Shown piece after piece: positions 1 through 7,710 of a stretch of DNA of 44,020 nucleotides. The stretch lies in assembly GCA_001801575.1 (NCBI GenBank), contig MGYC01000037.1:17830-61849 (forward strand). The letters are read 5' to 3'. A program made the translations under genes and the position numbers. This DNA comes from Gammaproteobacteria bacterium RIFCSPHIGHO2_12_FULL_41_20. GTDB taxonomy: Bacteria; Pseudomonadota; Gammaproteobacteria; DSM-16500. Numbering within the stretch: the first letter of the stretch is position 1; the number at the start of each line of letters is the position of its first letter. The notes under the pieces are model-generated. The model made no database searches. It was not told where the DNA came from and saw only the letters and a program-made list of their open reading frames with translations.

Positions 1-6
1 CAAATT

Positions 7-59
7 GTCATCCTGAGCGTTAGCGAAGGATCAGCTCACCGTCTTCAGCGGGAACTCCT
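7..59. repeat. Intergenic repeat cluster (GTCATCCTGAGCG type plus TTCAGCGGGAACTCC type)
   Basis: Bases 7-35 carry the module GTCATCCTGAGCG...GCGAAGGATC that reappears near 34231 and three times at 43904-43970. Bases 44-59 carry TTCAGCGGGAACTCCT, which resembles the arm of the hairpin at 30764-30782 and, on the opposite strand, 43885-43899. Unlike the other two sites there is no mirrored right arm, so this looks like a partial copy. No coding potential is seen before the channel gene. Confidence 0.7.
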
Positions 60-68
60 AACTCTGGG

Positions 69-1292
69 TTATGTTGTAGGCGGGATAGTGTTTTTAAGGG
101 TGTTGTCGACAGCTCCTAGCATGGTTATACGTTGTTTAGGTAAGCATTCAGTATAATGTTGGCGGATAAATTCGAGTAATTTTTCTCGCACTTCTAGGCG
201 TAGGCTGGATAGAGCGTCGGGAGAAGAGGCGCTGATTAAAATACGCAGCTCAACGCAGGTTTCTTTTAAGTTGAGAACTTGAACTGTGGCGGTTTGTTTG
301 TCCCACCAGGCTGAGTTTTCAACAATGTGCTTTAAGGTTTCACGGATAGCTTCAACAGGTAGTATATAATCTGTATATACAATAACAGTGCCAATCAAGC
401 TACCTGCAGCATGGGTTAGTGTTTGGAAGGGGTTTTCATTAAAGTATTGAATAGGAATAATGGTTCTACGCCCATCCCACAATTTCACAACAATGTAATT
501 GAGGGTAATTTCTTCAATAGTGCCTTGTTCGTTTTCAATGATAACAATATCATCAATTTTAATCGGCTGGGATAAGACTAGTTGAATACCAGCAAACATA
601 CTACTGAGAGAGCGTTGTGCGGCTAGTCCTAACAATGCAGTTAAAAACCCAGCTGAGGCAAGTATGCTAATGCCTATGTTTTTAACATGGTCAAATACCA
701 TTAGTGCAGCAGCAAGAGTAATAACAATAACAAATGTGGCTGCTATGCTTTTAAAGATATGCATTTTTGTATAGAGGGCTTTTCTTTTTCTTATATTAAT
801 CTGTGACGAGGTAGTCGAATATCTATATATGACTGCTTCAGTAGCAGTGAGAATTTGCAGGATGGTCCAGCCAATTAAGCATACCAACGCTACATAGAGT
901 GTTTTATGCGTGGCCTCGATATATGTTTTAGGTAGATCTGCTAGTGAAATGATTGTGTATGCGGCAAATAAAATAAAGATCAGTCGTAATTCTTTGTGGA
1001 TGATGGAGGCGACTAAGTAAGCGATTTTTTTATTTTCATGTAAATATTTCTTTTTGTAGTTATCGCTGATGGTAGCAACTACGTTATAAAAAAACAGAAT
1101 TAGCGCTAAGACAAAAGTGACGTATCCTAGTTTGCTGGTAATGGTGAGGATATGATCCCAATAGGTTTGTGGATAGTAAATATCTGCTAAGAACAATAAG
1201 GATAATATACTGCCAATTATACACAGGATGAGTGGAGCTAAAAAAACCTTTCTTAATAAGCGCAGCAGAGAGTATTTTTTTTCCTTATTCAC
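69..1292 (-). CDS. Mechanosensitive ion channel, MscS family
   Basis: This 407-residue inner-membrane protein is a probable small-conductance mechanosensitive channel that releases solutes on hypo-osmotic shock. The N-terminal half has about five hydrophobic segments (near residues 15-37, 50-70, 98-118, 130-150 and 185-205). The MscS pore and beta domain follow: a Gly/Ala-rich pore helix (ILASAGFLTALLGLAAQ, about 208-224), then a segment on specificity for membrane/cytoplasmic interfaces ending WDGRRTIIPIQYFNENP. The start is GTG at 1290-1292, supported by AGGA eight bases upstream. It lies alone, followed by repeats at the window edge and preceded by a long inverted repeat. The family is clear. 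The exact paralogue (MscS, YnaI or YbdG type) cannot be named. Confidence 0.9.
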   Translation of the reverse strand: MNKEKKYSLLRLLRKVFLAPLILCIIGSILSLLFLADIYYPQTYWDHILTITSKLGYVTFVLALILFFYNVVATISDNYKKKYLHENKKIAYLVASIIHKELRLIFILFAAYTIISLADLPKTYIEATHKTLYVALVCLIGWTILQILTATEAVIYRYSTTSSQINIRKRKALYTKMHIFKSIAATFVIVITLAAALMVFDHVKNIGISILASAGFLTALLGLAAQRSLSSMFAGIQLVLSQPIKIDDIVIIENEQGTIEEITLNYIVVKLWDGRRTIIPIQYFNENPFQTLTHAAGSLIGTVIVYTDYILPVEAIRETLKHIVENSAWWDKQTATVQVLNLKETCVELRILISASSPDALSSLRLEVREKLLEFIRQHYTECLPKQRITMLGAVDNTLKNTIPPTT

Positions 1293-1314
1293 GAAATTTA
1301 TCCTGTTGATGATT

Positions 1315-1481
1315 ATCCTAGAAACGGCAGTTGGGCGCGAGTTTTAAATGTAACAGATTGATTGAGATAGTTTTTCAAAAATTTGAGCGGTCACCTGATT
1401 GGTGATCCGAAAATTTTTGAAAGACCTAGGTCAGTCAAAGTGTTACATTTAAAATCGTGAATCAACTGCCGTTTCTAGGAT
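1315..1481. repeat. 167-bp imperfect palindrome, MITE-like
   Basis: The outer 19 bases are perfectly inverted: ATCCTAGAAACGGCAGTTG at 1315-1333 and its complement at 1463-1481. Further paired blocks lie inside: TTTTAAATGTAACA against TGTTACATTTAAAA, CTTTCAAAAATTTTC-like blocks, and a central GGTCACC/GGTGATC. Almost the whole gap between the channel gene and cca is this one foldback. The size and nested symmetry suggest a miniature transposable element or a mobile repeat. No open reading frame is visible inside. Confidence 0.75.
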
Positions 1482-1491
1482 TATACATTAA

Positions 1492-2595
1492 CTATAGCAT
1501 TTTATCTTTAATCGCTGCTACACGTTGTCGATGCAATTCTTCAGCGAAAGCATTACCAGTTAACCCTTGTGCGAGAATAACTTGAGTATTCACTGATTTT
1601 GCTGCCATATAAAGATGAAGAAAATCCGAGCTATTAAATGCGCGGGACTGCGCTTGTGCTATGGCCTCACAAGCGAAGAGAAATTTTTTACATCGCTGTT
1701 CACGGCGGAATGCATCGACATGCAGAAAAAGCTGTAATAATTCTTCGGGGGTTAGCGTCGGATAGATTAATGCACAACGATAATGTAATGCTGTTAACAG
1801 CGCTAACTCTCGAAACTCGACAGGTACACGATAGCGGTTGCATAACTGAGAGATAGTGGTTTTGGGGTCTGGTTGCGCATGCAGTAAGGTGGCAAAGCGT
1901 ATGGTAGGATCAGTAGTGATGCTAACAGTGTGTTTTAACGTGACTATACCTAGACTATCCATTGTAAGATGCGGAAATAAAATAGTGAGTGCATGGCATT
2001 GGTCAAGAGCATGAAAAAATTCTTCAGGATTCCTTTCCCCCAATGCTCGTTCTAACTCTTTCCAAACACGTTCGGCAACCAGTGCATTGACTTCACCTGC
2101 TATTACCATGGTTTTCATTAGGGCTATGGTTTCTGGAGCAATACGAAAACCGAGTGCAGCAAAACGAGCAGCAAAACGTGCTATACGGAGAATGCGTACG
2201 GGGTCTTCTGCAAAGGCGGGAGATACGTGACGTAACCAATGTTGCTGTAAGTCTGCTTTGCCATGATAGGGGTCGATTAACTCGCCTTCCGTAGTTTTTG
2301 CCATGGCATTAATTGTTAAATCACGGCGTTGTAAGTCTTCTTCTAAAGTAACATGGGGAGAAGTATCGAAAGTAAACCCCTTATACCCTGGGCCAGTTTT
2401 GCGTTCCATACGTGCTAAAGCATATTCTTCATTGGTTTTGGGATGCAGAAATACGGGGAATTCTTTGCCTACTTGGCGGAATCCTTGTTTAATTAATTCG
2501 GCAGGTGTGGCGCCGACGACTACCCAGTCACGTTCTTTTATAGGTAGGCCTAATAGTTGATCACGAACCGCGCCGCCTACGAGATAAATTTTCAT
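1492..2595 (-). CDS. cca: CCA-adding tRNA nucleotidyltransferase
   Basis: The enzyme adds or repairs the 3' CCA end of tRNAs using CTP and ATP. The N-terminus matches class II bacterial CCA enzymes: GGAVRD at residues 7-12 binds nucleotide, and ERDWVVVG at 21-28 holds the metal-binding carboxylates as E21 and D23 (E. coli has D21/D23). RRDLTINAMA and the RILRIARFAARF helix follow. At 367 residues it is shorter than the 412-residue E. coli enzyme. The C-terminal region that carries the HD phosphohydrolase in E. coli is recognisable (PTIRFATLLH) but reads LLHA instead of LLHD, so the HD activity is probably lost. It starts at ATG 2595, divergent from rsgA. Confidence 0.95.
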   Translation of the reverse strand: MKIYLVGGAVRDQLLGLPIKERDWVVVGATPAELIKQGFRQVGKEFPVFLHPKTNEEYALARMERKTGPGYKGFTFDTSPHVTLEEDLQRRDLTINAMAKTTEGELIDPYHGKADLQQHWLRHVSPAFAEDPVRILRIARFAARFAALGFRIAPETIALMKTMVIAGEVNALVAERVWKELERALGERNPEEFFHALDQCHALTILFPHLTMDSLGIVTLKHTVSITTDPTIRFATLLHAQPDPKTTISQLCNRYRVPVEFRELALLTALHYRCALIYPTLTPEELLQLFLHVDAFRREQRCKKFLFACEAIAQAQSRAFNSSDFLHLYMAAKSVNTQVILAQGLTGNAFAEELHRQRVAAIKDKML

Positions 2596-2611
2596 TATAA
2601 CCCTTAGGTTT

Positions 2612-2640
2612 TTGTCCAGACCCTGATATTATCATAAACT
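2612..2640 (+). promoter_or_regulatory. Candidate sigma70 promoter for rsgA
   Basis: TTGTCC at 2612-2617 and TAAACT at 2635-2640 are separated by 17 bases, placed 23 bases before the rsgA ATG. The 67-base divergent gap must also hold the cca promoter, and a weaker TCTGTC-17-TATGAT pair is visible on the minus strand. Assigned by consensus only. Confidence 0.45.
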
Positions 2641-2662
2641 TAATAAAATACATGACAGACCT

Positions 2663-3565
2663 ATGAAGAATGAAAATACCTCCGAAAAACAACAAGGATT
2701 AGTGGTTGCTTACTTTGGCGAGCGTGTAGATGTAGAAATCGAAGACGGGGCCATTATTTCGTGTCACTTACATCGCAATCAGGAAATACCTGTGGTGGGT
2801 GATCGTATCTTCTGGCAACGTGAAGATAGCGAGTCTGGTACCGTCACAGACATATTGCCGCGATATTCTTTGCTGACGCGCCCTGACTCGCGTGGCAGAT
2901 TAAAGCCCGCGGCGGCGAACATCGATGTTATTGTGGTTGTTATGGCTTTGCCGGTATTTTATTCTGAGTATCTTATTGATCGTTATATAGTAGCAGCCGA
3001 ATTACTAAAAATTAAGCCTATTTTAGTGCTTAACAAAATAGATCTATTTACTCCCGAGTTAGAAGTGGCAATGCAGCAGCGTCTAGCTATTTATCGCAAT
3101 CTTGACTATGCCGTTATTTTATCCAGTACTTATATGCAAGAGGGACTGCATGATTTTAGTGACTTTATTCAGAATAAAACTGGAATATTAGTTGGGCCAT
3201 CCGGTGTTGGTAAATCTTCTATTATTGCTGCTTTGGTGAAGGGAAAGCCAATTCGTGTTGGGGAAGTGTCTGTGTCGGGAGCGGGTAAGCATACGACAAC
3301 GACAACACGCTTATATCATTTGCCAAGCAGTGGCTATTTGATTGATTCGCCCGGTATTCGTGAATTTAATTTATGGCAAGTGACAAGGGAAGAAGTTTTG
3401 CGTGGCTTTGTTGAGTTTCGACAGTTTGCGAGTGAGTGTCGGTTTCGCAATTGTCGACATTTAGCAGAACCGGGTTGTGCCGTACAGCAAGCGGTAGAGC
3501 AAGGGGATATTTGTTTAGAGCGATTTGAGAGTTATCAACGATTAGTAGCTGAAGCTATATCTTGA
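2663..3565 (+). CDS. rsgA: Ribosome small-subunit GTPase RsgA
   Basis: RsgA (YjeQ) is a circularly permuted GTPase that helps mature the 30S ribosomal subunit. The order is diagnostic: an OB-fold domain (about 10-70), then the G4 motif NKID at 124-127, then the P-loop GPSGVGKSS at 178-186, then G3 DSPG at 228-231. A C-terminal zinc site is formed by C259, C264, H266 and C272. The length of 300 residues is normal. The ATG at 2663 is the only good start. The gene ends nine bases before the left TA of the insertion unit at 3573. Without that unit it would converge directly on the acyl-CoA synthetase gene. Confidence 0.97.
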   Translation: MKNENTSEKQQGLVVAYFGERVDVEIEDGAIISCHLHRNQEIPVVGDRIFWQREDSESGTVTDILPRYSLLTRPDSRGRLKPAAANIDVIVVVMALPVFYSEYLIDRYIVAAELLKIKPILVLNKIDLFTPELEVAMQQRLAIYRNLDYAVILSSTYMQEGLHDFSDFIQNKTGILVGPSGVGKSSIIAALVKGKPIRVGEVSVSGAGKHTTTTTRLYHLPSSGYLIDSPGIREFNLWQVTREEVLRGFVEFRQFASECRFRNCRHLAEPGCAVQQAVEQGDICLERFESYQRLVAEAIS

Positions 3566-3574
3566 TTAAACCTA

Positions 3575-3596
3575 GTGTCTAATTGCATAAATTAGT
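3575..3596. repeat. Left terminal inverted repeat of the IS630-like unit
   Basis: This is 22 bases, identical to the reverse complement of 6126-6147, and preceded by TA at 3573-3574. It contains the transposase stop codon (TAG on the minus strand at 3579-3581). Confidence 0.9.
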
Positions 3597-4637
3597 TATA
3601 GTATTCCTTAATTGAGACCCTCTTACTTCTCTTTTTTTCCAAGCAAATGGTTTGGAATTTTCACTATAACCATTAATAAAATCTTCTATCGCTTTTTTGA
3701 GCTCATCAGTATTAGAAAAACTTGCGCTGCGTAAAGCTTTCCTTGTTAAAATTCCAAACCAGATTTCAACTTGATTTAACCAACTTGCTGAAGTTGGTGT
3801 GTAATGGAAATAAACATTCGGATGTTTCTGTAACCAGTCCTCATTTTTTTTGTGCGTGCAATAATTATCCAGAATGACATGAACTTCCTGACCAGAAGAA
3901 ATTCCCTGCAAAATATCGTCTAAAAATTGCTGAAAGTCAGGTCGTTTTGTTGTTTTTGCTTTTATTTGACCAGTAGCAACATTAAGTGCCGCAAATAAAT
4001 TTAGGGTGCCATTGCGTTTATATGTACTTTGTAATCCCTTTACAATTTTACCACTTGATGTTTCTACAAAACCAATTTTTCTTTCCAATGCCTGAATACT
4101 AGGTTTTTCATCAACGCTTAATACCAATGCTTTTTCAGGAGGATTTAAGTATAGCCCGATAATATCTGCAGCCTTTGCTGTAAATTCCTTATCTGTACTA
4201 ACACACCAACTACGCATTCTCTGTAATTGAATTCCTTCTTTTCGCAAAATGCGCCATACTATATCGTGCGATATTCCTAAACGTTTGGCAATAGATTCTC
4301 CATCCCAATTTGATTGCCCTCTCGGAACTGGTTGTTCAATTAATTTTAAAATATTGTTTCGTATTGATTCATCATATTTTTTTGGTTTACCACTTCTGGT
4401 TTTATCATTTAAGCCTTCTATGCGATCTTTGTTAAAACGATTTCTCCATTTTGCAACAGTCATGACTGTTGTTTGCAGTTTTTTTGAAATTGTATCGTTA
4501 CGCAATCCTTCATGACAAAGCAAAACAATTTTTGCTCGCTCAGCTAATCTTTTTTCTACTTTCCTTCCATTTGCTAACATAGTTAATGTATCTAATTCCT
4601 TCTTACTACAAACTAGCTGAGCTGCTTTTTTGGGCAT
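3579..4637 (-). CDS. IS630 family transposase, intact
   Basis: This 352-residue DDE transposase moves the surrounding unit by cut-and-paste into TA targets. The N-terminal half is two helix-turn-helix domains (residues about 10-65 and 110-140; WDGESIAKRLGISHDIVWRIL). The catalytic triad is complete: D176 in LSVDEKP, D257 in VILDNYCTH, and E291 in WLNQVEIWFG, a DD34E spacing typical of the Tc1/IS630 group. Length and ends are normal, and no frameshift is seen, so it may be active. The ATG at 4637 is the first start after a region without reading frames. The stop lies within the left inverted repeat. Codon use is more AT-rich than in the flanking housekeeping genes. Confidence 0.95.
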   Translation of the reverse strand: MPKKAAQLVCSKKELDTLTMLANGRKVEKRLAERAKIVLLCHEGLRNDTISKKLQTTVMTVAKWRNRFNKDRIEGLNDKTRSGKPKKYDESIRNNILKLIEQPVPRGQSNWDGESIAKRLGISHDIVWRILRKEGIQLQRMRSWCVSTDKEFTAKAADIIGLYLNPPEKALVLSVDEKPSIQALERKIGFVETSSGKIVKGLQSTYKRNGTLNLFAALNVATGQIKAKTTKRPDFQQFLDDILQGISSGQEVHVILDNYCTHKKNEDWLQKHPNVYFHYTPTSASWLNQVEIWFGILTRKALRSASFSNTDELKKAIEDFINGYSENSKPFAWKKREVRGSQLRNTITNLCN

Positions 4638-4738
4638 TGTTACATTCCATTGTAAGTTAATAATTAAATAAATGTCTTAAAAAAATGAAGAGAGCCAACG
4701 ATATAGGCATAATAAAGTTATATTCATTTAAGAAAGCT

Positions 4739-5428
4739 CTATGCATTGGATTCGATAAAATCCCTCTGATCTTTTGTAATTTCTGGACCTATTGGCCATT
4801 CTGCTTTTCCGTTAGGACTTATTAACCAGTACCAGTCATAAGTTCCACCACCTATGAAATATCGATGCTGATAAACAATTAAATATCCTTTATCTTCTCC
4901 TTTAGTTACTACTTCAAAGGAATTGGCAGATGTAATATAATGTTCTTTTGTGCCATTTATATTAATTGCGTGTAAAGCACCAGAGGTAACCCACGCTGAA
5001 GTAATAAAATAAAGTATTTTATTATCTGGAGAAAATAATAAATCACTTGGATCTATTATTTGTTTTTCAGCTTGATTACATTGAAAATTATTTTTGACAA
5101 GCAAACGTTCTTTTTTTGTTCGAATATCGTAAATCCAAACTTGATTTCCATATTCGGTTTCGGTCTTGGTATTAGCATCACATCGTTTTGGTATAACTTG
5201 GTTACCTATCCTGATAAAAGCAATCATTTTTTTATTTGAAGATAGTATTGGAGAAGAGTCTTTACCAGAGTGAGTGATTTGAATGACATGATTCCTACTT
5301 TGAGAGTAATAAATATTACCTGATTTAGAATAAACTTGCGTAAGAAAATTTTCTGATGATGATTTATTCATTGCAAATGAGTATGGAGTTAAAAAGAAAA
5401 TTAAATACCAAAATATAAATAATCGCAT
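4739..5428 (-). CDS. Secreted hypothetical protein with PD40/TolB-like repeats (passenger gene)
   Basis: The product is a 229-residue exported protein of unknown function. I chose ATG 5428 because AAGGAA precedes it and it gives a clean signal peptide (MRLFIFWYLIFFLTPYSFA, cleavage before MNKSS). A longer frame from 5488 would overlap dinD. The mature part has short beta-propeller-like repeats of the TolB/PD40 kind: SGKDSSPILSSNKKMIAFI near residue 60, VWIYDIRTKKERLL, and LLFSPDNKILYFITS. There are too few for a full propeller, so it may be a fragment or work as part of an oligomer. It lies inside the insertion unit, between the transposase and dinD. The SD overlaps the end of dinD, so the two are likely translated from one message. 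Confidence 0.65.
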   Translation of the reverse strand: MRLFIFWYLIFFLTPYSFAMNKSSSENFLTQVYSKSGNIYYSQSRNHVIQITHSGKDSSPILSSNKKMIAFIRIGNQVIPKRCDANTKTETEYGNQVWIYDIRTKKERLLVKNNFQCNQAEKQIIDPSDLLFSPDNKILYFITSAWVTSGALHAININGTKEHYITSANSFEVVTKGEDKGYLIVYQHRYFIGGGTYDWYWLISPNGKAEWPIGPEITKDQRDFIESNA

Positions 5429-5432
5429 CAAT

Positions 5433-6062
5433 TTATTCCTTAGCAAAATCTTTTGCTTTAATACTAATGGTAGGTAGAAAATCAGCAAGCGCTCTATTAT
5501 CCAGAACTCCCAATTTATCTTTCATCTGCTGAGTCGTGTGACCACCAAATAATGCTTGATCTCCTTTGCTGCGAATACGAGCAAATCCTTGACTGTCAAC
5601 TCCTCTCTCAAATAGGACCCCTGAAAGTTGCTTTTCGGATTGAGATAGCTTTTCTCGTGCTTGTAATCTTTCCATTTCGGAAATACGCGCTTCAATAAGT
5701 TCTTGTTTGCGAGTTTGGACTGCAAAGTAGGTTTGGGCAAAAGCAATTTCATCCTTTCTAGGGTCACCGTTTTGAGCGATAAGATAACAGGCGTAGCGGG
5801 TAAGCTTGATATCATCTACTTCCCGGTGACTGCCAGAGCCTAAGGATACCATTTTGTTGGTATCAACAAAATGGTCAGCCGCTACATGACCTGAATTCTC
5901 GCATGCTTGTTTAGCTTTGTTAATGACCTGAATAAAGTTGCGCCATTCGTTATAACCCAAAAGTATTTGTAGGTCGCGAGCATGCCAATATTCAATTTCA
6001 GCTTCTTTTTTAGCGGAATTCTCGAAATTAAAATGTAGCTGTATAATTATTTCCTTGTTCAT
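5433..6062 (-). CDS. dinD: DNA damage-inducible protein D homologue, C-terminally short
   Basis: The product resembles E. coli DinD, an SOS-induced BRO-N type protein reported to act on RecA filaments. Shared features are WHARDLQILLGYNEWRNF near residue 25, KAKQACENSGH, DHF, LTRYACYLIAQNGDPRK, AQTYFAVQTRKQEL, and a C-terminal LADFLPTISIKAKDFA. I start it at ATG 6062, where AAGGA lies five bases upstream, giving 209 residues. Family members are usually about 270-290 long, so roughly 60-80 residues are missing after KAKDFAKE. The stop falls right where the SD of the next gene begins. It lies inside the IS630-like unit, so it has travelled as cargo. No clear LexA box was identified upstream. Confidence 0.82.
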   Translation of the reverse strand: MNKEIIIQLHFNFENSAKKEAEIEYWHARDLQILLGYNEWRNFIQVINKAKQACENSGHVAADHFVDTNKMVSLGSGSHREVDDIKLTRYACYLIAQNGDPRKDEIAFAQTYFAVQTRKQELIEARISEMERLQAREKLSQSEKQLSGVLFERGVDSQGFARIRSKGDQALFGGHTTQQMKDKLGVLDNRALADFLPTISIKAKDFAKE

Positions 6063-6125
6063 ATTTTTCCTTATAAAATAAAATGGCTTCATACGAAAGG
6101 GAAGATTATCATGATAAATAAATAT

Positions 6126-6147
6126 ACTAATTTATGCAATTAGACAC
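6126..6147. repeat. Right terminal inverted repeat of the IS630-like unit
   Basis: This is 22 bases, a perfect inverted copy of 3575-3596, and followed by TA at 6148-6149. Its last base completes the TAG stop codon of the acyl-CoA synthetase gene. The uninterrupted target would also have read TAG there. Confidence 0.9.
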
Positions 6148-7673
6148 TAGTTATGTTGTTTAGCTAATGTCATTTTAGATATTTGATTTCTATCAAGTTT
6201 ACCCGTTGTATTGTGCGGTAATTCATTAAGGATAATTAATTTTTCTGGAATCTTATAATCAGATATGTGATCTATACAAAAACTTCGAATATTTTCCAGA
6301 GTGAGTGATAATTTTTTATCCTTCAAAACAACACAGGCACAAACAATTTGGTTGAGCTTTTTGTCAGGAAATCCAATCACACAAACTTCACGAATCAACG
6401 GATGTTGAATTAAAACACTTTCTACCTCCTGTGGGGAAATATTTGATCCACCACGGATAATTAGCTGCTTTTTTCGTCCAGCGAACCAAAAGAAACCATC
6501 TTGATCTCGGTATGCCAAGTCTCCAGTATAAACATAACCATCACGTAAGGTTTTTATGGTTTCGTGAGGGTTTCCCCAATAACCCAGCATATTGGCATTT
6601 GAATGAACTCTTATTTCTCCGGTTTGATTATTAGTTTTAATAATATTGTTTTGATTATCCAATAAATCTATTTTTACGCCCTTTGTAGGGATGCCAGCAG
6701 AACCTAATTTTGTTTTATCATGTGATAGGTTTATACAATAAGAAAACGATTCAGTCATGCCAAGTACTTCTGTTACATAACAATGGCTAAGGGTAAAAAA
6801 TTTTTCCTGTAAGGTTTCTGGCACTTTATCTCCACCCACTATTACCTGAAGAAGGCTTGTTAAGTGGCTGTTTTTATGATCATCGGCATACTCAACAAGC
6901 TCAACGAGGTTAGCTGGGGTCAATTGGAGATGGGTTATCTTATATTGTTCTATTGCATGAACAAGAGATTTGGCATCAAATTTAGGAAATAAAATCATTT
7001 GTCCACCGATTAATATCGTTGATATTACCTGGCCAATCATCCCTGCGATGTGACAAATAGGTAGTGTAATGCCATTGATACAGTTAGAAGAAAGCATGAT
7101 TGTCTGTGTTAAATGTGTTGCTGCTGCCAAAACCGAGCGATGTGAATGCATTACGCCTTTGGGATTCGAGGTAGAGCCTGAGGTGTATAAAATTACGGAT
7201 AAATCATCAGGAGCGATTTTTTGTTGAGGATGTGACGGTGTTTTTTCGTTTAACAAGGAGATAAAATTCAAAAAAATGTTATTTACATGAGATGAAATAG
7301 AAAATACCTTGCAATTTAATTGCCCACATCCGTGTATTTTTTCGACATATTGTTCTTTTGATTCCTCGGTTATCAAGATGTTGATTTGACAATCTTGTAA
7401 TACATAAGCTAATTCATCTGCTTTATAGCGATAATTAATAGGTACTGCTACAGCACCTAGACTAAAAGTTGCAAAATATAGCCATATCAACTCTGGTTTA
7501 TTATCCATAAAAAAAGCAATTCGTGATTTTTTTCTTACGCCATGCTGATACATGTTATTAGCAATAATTGAACTTAAGCGACATAATTCAGCATAATCGT
7601 AGTGCTCTTGCCCATAAATGAGCGCGACTTTTTCTTTTACGGTCTTCCATTTTTCTAGTAATTGATTCAGCAT
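6147..7673 (-). CDS. Acyl-CoA synthetase (AMP-binding enzyme)
   Basis: This is a 508-residue ANL-superfamily enzyme that adenylates a carboxylic acid with ATP and transfers it to CoA. The motifs run in order: the phosphate loop ILYTSGSTSNPKGVMHSH (about 162-178), the adenine-site TEVLGMTES (about 300), the hinge region YTGDLAYRDQDGFFWFAGRKK (about 395-415), RGGSNISPQEVE, and the catalytic lysine in NTTGKLDR near the C-terminus. It resembles medium/long-chain or crotonobetaine-type ligases, but the substrate cannot be read. It is the last gene of a run with the aldo/keto reductase, 37 bases downstream of it. Its stop codon coincides with the edge of the insertion unit and the reading frame is not damaged. 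Confidence 0.88.
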   Translation of the reverse strand: MLNQLLEKWKTVKEKVALIYGQEHYDYAELCRLSSIIANNMYQHGVRKKSRIAFFMDNKPELIWLYFATFSLGAVAVPINYRYKADELAYVLQDCQINILITEESKEQYVEKIHGCGQLNCKVFSISSHVNNIFLNFISLLNEKTPSHPQQKIAPDDLSVILYTSGSTSNPKGVMHSHRSVLAAATHLTQTIMLSSNCINGITLPICHIAGMIGQVISTILIGGQMILFPKFDAKSLVHAIEQYKITHLQLTPANLVELVEYADDHKNSHLTSLLQVIVGGDKVPETLQEKFFTLSHCYVTEVLGMTESFSYCINLSHDKTKLGSAGIPTKGVKIDLLDNQNNIIKTNNQTGEIRVHSNANMLGYWGNPHETIKTLRDGYVYTGDLAYRDQDGFFWFAGRKKQLIIRGGSNISPQEVESVLIQHPLIREVCVIGFPDKKLNQIVCACVVLKDKKLSLTLENIRSFCIDHISDYKIPEKLIILNELPHNTTGKLDRNQISKMTLAKQHN

Positions 7674-7710
7674 TTTTACTATCCAAAAAATCTTAACTTT
7701 TCCACATACT

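Larger units (their letters stand above)
3575..6147. mobile_element. IS630-like insertion unit with passenger genes (2573 bp)
   Basis: Identical 22-bp terminal inverted repeats beginning GTGTCTAATTGCATAAATTA occupy 3575-3596 and 6126-6147. Each is flanked on the outside by TA (3573-3574 and 6148-6149), the target duplication expected of the IS630/Tc1-mariner superfamily. Inside lie a full-length DDE transposase (3579-4637) and two more minus-strand genes, a propeller-like secreted protein and a dinD homologue. No second inverted-repeat copy is seen just upstream of the transposase, where an ordinary 1.1-kb IS630 would end. Removing the unit and one TA restores rsgA and the acyl-CoA synthetase as directly convergent genes, so the insertion broke neither. 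Confidence 0.85.

Noticed and set aside
1638-2560. Plus-strand reading frames opposite cca
   Set aside because: They are antisense shadows of a well-supported gene, without SD or recognisable domains.
4638-4738. An inner right end of a standard-length IS630 element
   Set aside because: No match to the 22-bp terminal repeat exists here, while a perfect one is at 6126-6147.
5522-5815. 97-residue frame inside dinD
   Set aside because: It is an alternate-frame shadow of the better supported dinD frame.
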